A stretch of 64,000 nt of DNA from Chitinimonas sp036961565. Its GTDB lineage: Bacteria; Pseudomonadota; Gammaproteobacteria; Burkholderiales; Chitinimonadaceae. Positions 43,956-52,200 of this stretch are shown in pieces. The stretch's first letter is position 1, and the number at the start of each line of letters is the position of its first letter. Location: the NCBI RefSeq assembly GCF_036961565.1, contig NZ_JBAMDD010000005.1, positions 186,001 to 250,000 on the forward strand, written 5' to 3'. The translations under genes were made by a program, and so were the position numbers. Under the pieces are notes generated by a model, which saw nothing but the letters and a program-made list of their open reading frames with translations, was not told the origin of the DNA and did not search any database.

Positions 43956-44998
43956 GGCCATCCGATTACCTCTACCTGGGCCGGCCCACGGGGCCGGTCT
44001 ACCTGCGCGTGCGAGCCCAGGGCCTCTGGGTAGGCATGCTGCTGGCCCTGGCGGCCTTGATGCTGGCCGGGCTCGCCCTCGGTGCCGGTGCGCTGGAACT
44101 GAGTCACGCCCAGGTCTGGCAGGCGCTGCTGGGCGAAGGCCCTGCACGGCTGGCCGCCGTGGTGCGTGAATGGCGGCTGCCGCGCGTGGTGATGGCGCTG
44201 GTAGTGGGCGGTGCACTGGGCATGAGCGGCGCCATCTTCCAGTCGCTGATACGCAACCCGCTGGGCAGCCCGGATGTCATCGGCTTCAACACCGGTGCCT
44301 ATACCGGCGCCCTGGTCACCATCATCCTGCTGCAGGGCTCTTACTTCGAGATCGCCACGGGCGCCCTGGCGGGTGGCCTGGCTGCCGCCCTGCTGGTCTA
44401 TCTGCTGGCTTATCGACGTGGCATCCAGGGCTTTCGCCTGATCATCGTGGGTATCGCCATCAGTGCCATGCTGGCGGCTTTCAATACTTGGCTGATGATC
44501 AGCGCCAGCCTGGAATCGGCCATGACAGCCGCACTCTGGGGCGCCGGCTCACTCAACGGCATCACCTGGGACAAGGCCCTGCCTTCCGCGCTGTTCAGCC
44601 TGGTCGCCATGGTGCTGACGCTGCTGCTCAGTCGCCGAATGGCACTGCTGGAAATGGGCGATGACAGCGCCAGTGCGCTGGGCGTGCCTGCCGAACGCAC
44701 GCGCCTGCAGCTGATGAGCCTGGGCGTGGTGCTCACGGCCGCCGCCACCGCCGCCGCCGGCCCCATCTCCTTTATTGCCCTGGCCGCACCGCAGATCGCA
44801 CAACGGCTCAGCCGCAGCCATGGCACGGCACTGCTCTGCGCCTTCTGGGTCGGTGCCCTGCTGCTGTTGCTGGCCGACTATTGCGCCCAGCACCTGTTCG
44901 CCCCACGCCAGCTACCGGTCGGCATCGTTACCGTCAGCATCGGCGGCCTCTACCTGGTATGGCTGCTGTTCCGTCAATCCCGCCTGGCCTCATCATGA
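43952..44998 (+). CDS. fepG: Ferric-catecholate ABC transporter permease FepG
   Basis: The second FecCD-family permease, partner of FepD. The 348-aa product has the REWRLPRVVMALVVGGALGMSG opening, NPLGSPDVIGFNTGAYTGAL and the cytoplasmic ATPase-contact region LEMGDDSASALGVP. I chose the ATG at 43952, in the 4-base overlap with fepD; the long frame that opens at 42989 runs through fepD out of register. It overlaps fepC by 4 bases in turn. Confidence 0.93.
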   Translation: MRPSDYLYLGRPTGPVYLRVRAQGLWVGMLLALAALMLAGLALGAGALELSHAQVWQALLGEGPARLAAVVREWRLPRVVMALVVGGALGMSGAIFQSLIRNPLGSPDVIGFNTGAYTGALVTIILLQGSYFEIATGALAGGLAAALLVYLLAYRRGIQGFRLIIVGIAISAMLAAFNTWLMISASLESAMTAALWGAGSLNGITWDKALPSALFSLVAMVLTLLLSRRMALLEMGDDSASALGVPAERTRLQLMSLGVVLTAAATAAAGPISFIALAAPQIAQRLSRSHGTALLCAFWVGALLLLLADYCAQHLFAPRQLPVGIVTVSIGGLYLVWLLFRQSRLASS

Positions 44999-45858
44999 CC
45001 TCTGCCCGCCTATCCGTCGTCCACCCGGTCCCTGACGAAGCCACACCGCAACATACCGCGCCCGCTCCTGCCCGGCTGCGCGGCCAGCACCTGCGGCTGG
45101 GCTACGGCGACCGGGTGATCTGCCCGCAGCTGGATGTGCGCATCCCCGACGGCTCCTTCACCGTCATCGTCGGCCCCAATGGCTGCGGCAAATCCACCCT
45201 GCTGCGCAGCCTGTGCCGCCTGATCACGCCGCAGGCCGGCCAGGTCTACCTGGACGGCAAGCAGATACGCGACTATCCGGCGCGCAGCGTTGCCCAGCAG
45301 TTGGGCCTGCTGCCACAGAGCGCCACGGCGCCCGACGGCATCAGCGTGCTCGATCTGGTATCGCGTGGCCGCTACCCCCACCAAAGCCTGTTGCGGCAGT
45401 GGAGCCCGCAGGACGAGGCTGCGGTACAGACCGCCATGCAAGCCACCGGCGTAGCCGACCTGGCCGGCCGTGCGGTGGACGAGCTATCGGGCGGCCAGCG
45501 CCAGCGCGTCTGGGTCGCCATGGCCCTGGCGCAGGAAACACCCCTGCTGCTACTGGACGAACCCACCACCTACCTGGACATCGCCCACCAGATCGAGCTG
45601 CTGGAACTGTTCCGCCATCTCAACCGCCACACCGGCCGCACCCTGATCGCCGTGCTGCACGACCTGAACCATGCCTGCCGCTACGCCACCCACCTGATCG
45701 CCATGCGCGAAGGCCGCATCGTGGCCGAGGGCGCACCCGGCGAAGTGGTGACGGCCGACATGGTGGAACAGGTATTCGGCCTGCCCTGCCTGGTGATGGC
45801 CGACCCGATAAGCCACACGCCCATGGTGATCCCGCGGGGCAAGCCGCATCTGGCCTAA
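44995..45858 (+). CDS. fepC: Ferric-catecholate ABC transporter ATPase FepC
   Basis: The ATPase that drives FepDG import. The 287-aa product has Walker A GPNGCGKST at residues 60-68, the ABC signature LSGGQRQR from residue 164 and Walker B PLLLLDEPTTYLD. VLHDLNHACRYATHLIAMREGRI is the switch-histidine region typical of iron-siderophore ATPases. The ATG at 44995 lies in the 4-base overlap with fepG; the N-terminal extension of about 25 residues before the first strand is slightly longer than in E. coli. It ends the operon. Confidence 0.94.
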   Translation: MTSARLSVVHPVPDEATPQHTAPAPARLRGQHLRLGYGDRVICPQLDVRIPDGSFTVIVGPNGCGKSTLLRSLCRLITPQAGQVYLDGKQIRDYPARSVAQQLGLLPQSATAPDGISVLDLVSRGRYPHQSLLRQWSPQDEAAVQTAMQATGVADLAGRAVDELSGGQRQRVWVAMALAQETPLLLLDEPTTYLDIAHQIELLELFRHLNRHTGRTLIAVLHDLNHACRYATHLIAMREGRIVAEGAPGEVVTADMVEQVFGLPCLVMADPISHTPMVIPRGKPHLA

Positions 45859-46275
45859 ACCTGCATCGACTACAGACATGGCCGTCGTCAGTTCAAACGC
45901 CACCAGCAACGCAGTACCGGCTGGGCATGCACCCGTGGGCGCCGTGCAAGGGACAGTAGGCGGGCTGTAGTAGTGGCCAGAACCTGAGCGATTGCCACCT
46001 GGCACCGGGGTCGAAGCTGCCGTCATGACATCGACCTATCCACTTTCCTCGCTCCCAGCGCCCGGCTTGTGCGGCCCTGGCGGAGTCCGACGCACTTCTG
46101 ACGTTTCCGCGCACAGTTGCTCAATAACTACTGCCGGTACAGCATAGGTGCTTGGTACAGGCGCCCCATACTAGTCACACTGGTTTACCCGTTGCCTGAT
46201 TCCCAAGCACCTAAACTGCCACCGCCCACAGCCGCCGGCCTCAGAACACCTTGTCGCTATCGCGCTAGCCCCGCA
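45859..46275. other. Gene-free stretch between fepC and the NRPS gene
   Basis: About 417 bp between convergent genes. I see no convincing ORF, no strong terminator hairpin and no repeat copy. Composition is slightly less GC-rich in the middle (46110-46200). Confidence 0.5.
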
Positions 46276-49200
46276 TCAACCCAAGCTATCAATCCCCCCC
46301 AGCAATTGCGCCAGACACGGCCCTAGTGCCTCCAGCGAGGCCGGCGAGACGATGTCCTCGTGTGCGCAGTCGAATTCATGCACTTGCAGGCCGGCCACGA
46401 ACGGTGCCCAGGTCTGCTGCACATCCATGCCCTGCGGCAGGGTCCGCTTGGCGACGAACAGTACCGCCTCCCCCTCGAACCGCTGGGTGCTGGCCTGCGA
46501 CAACAAACGAACGGCGTCCTGGTAGTTGGCCACGATATGACCGAACATCTCGGTCTTCTCGCGCAGCATGAATTCATCGGCCGCCTCTTCGGTCGCCGCC
46601 ATGAACTGTGCCTGCTCGCGCGCCACCTCGGATTTGGCCTCCTCCTCCGTCGGGCCGCTCCAATCCTGGCCCTCGGGTGGATAGGTATCGAGCAGCCCCA
46701 GGAAGGCCACCGTCTCGCCTTCTGCCTGCAGCCGCGCTGCCAGCCCCTGCGCCACGGTGCCGCCCAGCGAATAGCCGATCAGGTGATAGGGGCCTTGTGG
46801 CTGTATGCGCCGCAGATTGGCCAAGTGTTGTTCCACCATGGCCGGCATGTCGGCACTGGCCGCGATCGCACCTTGCGGCCGTGGCGATTGCAGCCCGACC
46901 ATGCCCAGGCCCTCGGGCAGATAGCGGGAGAGCCCGCTGTACTGCCAGGCAAAGCCCGACGCCGGGTGGACGCAGAACAGGGGCTTGCCCTGGCCAGGCC
47001 GCAGGTGCAGCACTTCGCCGAAGCCGGCATTGGCCGGGTCGGCTGCCGGCCTGCTGTCGCCCAGTACAGCGGCCAACTTGGCTACCGTAGGCGAGACCAT
47101 GATCTGGCCGACCGACACGCCCTGGCGCAATTCGCGGCGCAGCTCCGCCGCCAATCGCATGGCCAACAGTGAATGACCACCCAGGGCAAAGAAATCGTCC
47201 TCCGCCAGTACGGCCGGCAGCGCCAGGATACGGGCAAAGGCGGCCGCCACCTGGCTCTCCAGGCCTGGCCGCGGCAACCGGCCGCCAGCCGTACCCGCGC
47301 CGGATGGCTCGGGTAGGGCCTTGCGGTCCAGCTTGCCGTTGGCGCTGAGCGGAAAACTGGCCAGGCTGACGATGGCCACCGGCACCATATGTGCTGGCAA
47401 ACGGGCCGCCAGCGCCGTGCGCAAAGCTGTCGTGTCCATGTCCGCCGCTGGATCGCCAGGAATCACATAGCCCACCAGTTGCCTGGCGTCGGCACCTGCC
47501 ATGCCCGGCTGGTTGCCCAGGGTGCGGGCATGCACCACCGCCCGTGCCACACCGGGCTGCGCCAGCAGTGCCGCCTCGATCTCGCCCAGCTCGATACGCT
47601 GTCCGCGTATCTTGAGCTGGTCATCGCTGCGGCCCAGGTATTCCACATCGCCGGTCGGCAGCCAGCGCGCCACGTCGCCGGTACGGTACATGCGCTCGCC
47701 ATCGCCCCAGGGGTCGGCCACAAAGCGAGTCGCCGTCAGGTCGGGCCTGCCCAGGTAGCCATGGGCCAGCTGTATGCCCGCCAGGTACAGCTCACCCGGC
47801 ACGCCCACCGGCACTGGCCGCAGGTAGTTGTCGAGGATGCGCATCTGGGTGTTCCAGACCGGGCGACCGATAGGCACGCTGGCCGCCAGCCGGGTGCCGG
47901 CGTCGTCATCCGCCGCCGGCTTGTAGCTGACATCCACCGCCGCCTCGGTGGGGCCGTATAGATTATGCAGCGGGGCCACCAGCAGCACGGCATACAGGTT
48001 GGCCAGCTCGCGCGAGAGGGCTTCGCCGCTGCAGAACACCCGCCGCAAGCTGCTGCAATGGCCTGCCTGCGCGGCCGGCAGCCCCTGCAGATGGCCCACG
48101 AAGGCCGCCAGCATCGAGGGTACGAAGTGCGCCGTGGTAATACCCTGCTCGTCGATCAAGCGCAGCAGGGCCTCCGGGTCGCGGTGCGACTCGGGTGGTG
48201 CCATATAGAGACGAGCACCGTACATCAATGGCCAGAAGAACTCCCAGACCGATACATCGAAGCTGCAGGGTGTCTTCTGCAGCACCACGTCCTCGGCGCT
48301 CAGGCCATACTCATGCTGCATCCAGGCCAGCCGGTTGACGATGGCCTGGTGCGATACCAGCACTCCCTTGGGCCGGCCCGTCGAGCCGGAGGTATAGAGG
48401 AGGTAAGCCGGATGCTCAGGCGTGAGCCCGTCTGCCACACAGGCCGGCAGGGCCTGGCCGGCGTCCGGCTCCAGCGCATCGATCAGGAACAGCGTGCCCA
48501 GGTGGGCAAAGCGGGCTGACAGTGCATTGGTGGTCACGATCACGGCAGGCTTGGCGTCGCCGACCATATAGGCCAGGCGGTCGTCAGGGTAGCCGGTATC
48601 CAGCGGCAGGTAGGCCGCCCCAGCCTCTATCGCCGCCATCAGCGCCAGGCTCAGCAGCACCGAGCGCGGCAATGCCACGGCGACAATGTCGCCCAGCCCC
48701 ACCCCGGCCGCCTGCATGCGGGCACCCAGCAGCGCCACCTGTCTGCGCGTCTGCCGGTAGTCCAACTGGTGAGCCTCGTCCAGCAGTGCTGGCCACTCGG
48801 GCGTGCGCTCGGCCTGTTCTGCCAGCATGGCGCGCAAGGTCGTGCTCGGCACCTGGGCCTGGGTGGCGTTGATACGCGCCACCAGCTGCAGCTCGGCGGG
48901 TGTCGGTGCCAGATAGGCGCCCCATGGCAGCTCGGGCCTGTAGGCCAGATAGTCCAGCAGCATGCGCAGCCGCTCCGCCAGCAACGCCGGCTCGCGCACC
49001 AGATTGCGATACTCGATCAACAGTCTTAGCTGCTCGCCCGGCAGTACCAGGATGGTGAGCGGGTAATGGGTATGGCCACGGTTGCGCAACGCGCCCAGCT
49101 GCGCTCCCTGGTAGTCCCGGGCATGCAGATCATCCTGGTCCGGGTAGTTCTCGACCACCAGCAGGGTATCGAACAGATTGGTCTGCCCCGCCAGGCGTTG

Positions 49201-52200
49201 TATCTCGCCCAGGCCCAGGCCGTCGTTCTCCAGCAGCTGTATCTGCTGCGCCTGCACAGCAGCCAGTTGTGCCAGCAAGGGTTGCTGCGGCTTGAGGCGG
49301 ATACGTACCGGAATGGTGTTGCTGAACAGGCCGATATGCTCGTCTATGCCATCCACCGGGCTGAACCGGCCCGATACCGGGGAGCCGAATACCACGTCAT
49401 CGCGGCCGGTGAGAATGGACAGCAATGCCGCCCACGCGCCCTGCATCAGGGTATTGAGCGTCACCCCCTGCTCACGGCAGCGGGCCGTCAGTGCCTGCTC
49501 CAGCTCGGCGGGGACGATCATCTCCAGCTCGTGTACTGCCGGTTCGGCTGTCTCGCCGCCGTACAGCAAGGTGGGTTTGGCATCCGCCAGTACCTCGCGC
49601 CATAGCGTGCGCGCCGTGGCCAGGTCGCGCCGCGACAGGGCCTGCACCACGGTGGCGTAGTCCACCCGCGTAGGCTGCAGGCTAGCGGGGCCGTCGCCAT
49701 AGGCCTGCAGCAGGTCGCGCAACAGGATGGGGGTAGACCAGCCGTCCACCACCAGGTGGTGGGCGGTAATGAACAGGCTATGCACGGCGTCGCCATGGTG
49801 AGCCAACAGCGCATGCAACAAAGGTGCCTTGCCGGCCGTGCCGATGACGAAATCGCGCTCCAGCTCGGCGCGCTCCAGCTCCCGCAAGGCTGCCGGCTGT
49901 GCATCGCGTGGCAGGCTAGCCAGATCCACTTCCTGCCAGGGCCAGCGGCGCCCTGCCTGCAGGGGCGGCAAGGGCAGCACCTGCAGTGCTTCCTGCCGCA
50001 ACTCGTCATCAAACCGCGCCCCCAGCTGGGGATGGCGCCGCAGCACAGCCTCCAGCGCATCGCGCAGGCCGGCCACGTCGATCGGCCCGGTGAAATCAAG
50101 CCGGGTGATGGAGTTGTACTTGCTGGCGGTCTCGCCCAGTTGTGCGTGGAACAGCAGCCCTTCCTGCAGCGGCAGGACGGGTAGCACCGCCGCCAGGGGG
50201 CCGTGCCGCTCGCGCAAGGCTGCCAGCTCGGCGGCACTCAGCGTCAGCCCCGGCGCCAGCAGGGTCTGGGCCGCCACCAGGGTGTCGCCAGCAGCATCGG
50301 CATGCTGCTGCGCATACGCCGCCAGCTCGCCAGCATGCTGGGCCACCGCCTGATGCAGATGGGCGATGGTGGCCTCGTCGTGGATGGCCGGCGCCCAGGT
50401 CCAGTTCAGCGCCAGGCGCGGCCTGCCAGCCCCCCCTTCAACAAAGGCATTGAGTTCCAGCCCGTACAACATCGCCATGTCCGGGTCCATATCCACGGCA
50501 AAGGCATCGGCGAAGCAGCCGCCGGCCCGCTGCGGCATCCAGTCGCCCTCGCTGGCGCCGAAGCGACCCAGGTAATTGAACAACATGGCCGGCCTGTGCA
50601 GCGCCTCCAGCGCAGCCATGGCCGGCCCATGGTCATCGTCGAGATAGCGCAGCACGCCATAGCCCAGGCCCCGGTCAGGAATCTGCCGCAAGCCCTGCTT
50701 GATGGCACGCACCGCCTCCACCGGCGTCGCCACGGCACGCAGATCGAGCCCCACCGGATACTCGGCCGTCAGCCAACCCACGGTACGCCCCAGGTCCACA
50801 CGCTCGTCGTCGCTCTGCCGCCCGTGCGATTCCATGGCCAGGCGCAGTTGGGCCGCGCCGAAAACGGTCTTGCAGGCCAGGCTCACCGCTGTCAGCAGTA
50901 TTTCCTCGACATTGGCGCGGTAGGCGGCCGGCAGACTCAGCAGCAAGGCATCGGTCAGGTCGGCGTCGAGCAGCGTGCGCTGCTGTCTGGCCGTGCCATA
51001 GTGATCGTGAGTGGCATTGAGCGGGCGCCTGCCCCAGGCAGGGAGCGGCTCGGCCAGCATGCTGCGCCACATGGCCAGCTCGGCGCGGCGGCCGGGCACA
51101 CTGGCGGCCAGGCTGCGCGACCATTCTGGCAGCGCCGTCTCCTCACGCGGCAGCATGGGCGTCACACCGGCCATGGTGGCCTCGCAGGCAAGGGCCAATT
51201 CGGACAGCAGGATGCGCCAGGACACGCCATCGACCGCCAGATGGTGGATCACCCACAGCAGCGAGGCCTCGCCTGCGCTGCTGCTCAGGCGGATCGCCTG
51301 CATCATCAGGCCTTGCGATGGCGCCAGGCGCGCAGCGGCCTGCCGGAACAGCATGTCCAGCTCGCCATCGGCCAGCGCCGCTTCATGCAGGATGCGGCTA
51401 TCGAGTTCGGCATGGGCCTGGCCAAGTACCAGGCCATCGCCTTCCACCTTGCTGCGCAAGGCCGGGTGCGCGCGCTGCAGGGCCAGCAGCGCCTGCGCCA
51501 GGTGGTGCTTGGCCACGCCTGCTGGCAGCTTCAGCAGCACCGCCTGGGCGTAGCGCCTATCCAGCCCGTAATGCTGGTGGAACCAGCTGACTATGGGCAA
51601 CCGGCCTACCTGGCCAACCGCGTCGCCCACAGCCGACACGACGCCGGTGAGCGCCTGCATGGCCCCAGCCATGCGCGACGGTGTGCGCAAGGCAAAGATA
51701 TCGCGTGGGCGCAGCAGAAAACCGGCACGGCGCAGTTCGCTCCCCAGGCCCATGGCCGAGATGCTGTCGCCCCCCAGGCTGAAGAAATCATCGTCCGCCC
51801 CCACAGCAGCAAGGCCCAGCACCTTGGCCACCCCCTGGCAGACCAGCCGCTCGCCCTCGGTCGCCGCTTCGCGCTGTGTGGCCGCAGCCTGCGGCACAAT
51901 GGCGGGCAGTGCCTTGCGATCTATCTTGCCATTGACCGTCAAGGGCCACGCCGGCAGCAGCATCAAGGCGGCCGGCACCATGTACTCCGGCAGTCGGCCG
52001 GCCAGCTCGGCCAGCAGGGCGTGTTCGTGGCCGGCTTCTGCCGCCAGGCCATCCGCCAGCACACAGTAGGCGACCAGGCGGTGGCTGCTGCCCACGGCCT
52101 GTGCCAGCACCACCGCACCCGTCACGCCCGGCAGCGCGGCCAGTGCATGCTCTATCTCGCCCAACTCGATGCGGAAGCCGCGTATCTTGACCTGCTGGTC

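Noticed and set aside
42989..44998. A 669-aa fused permease
   Set aside because: The first half is an out-of-register reading of fepD. The real gene, fepG, starts in the 4-base overlap at 43952.
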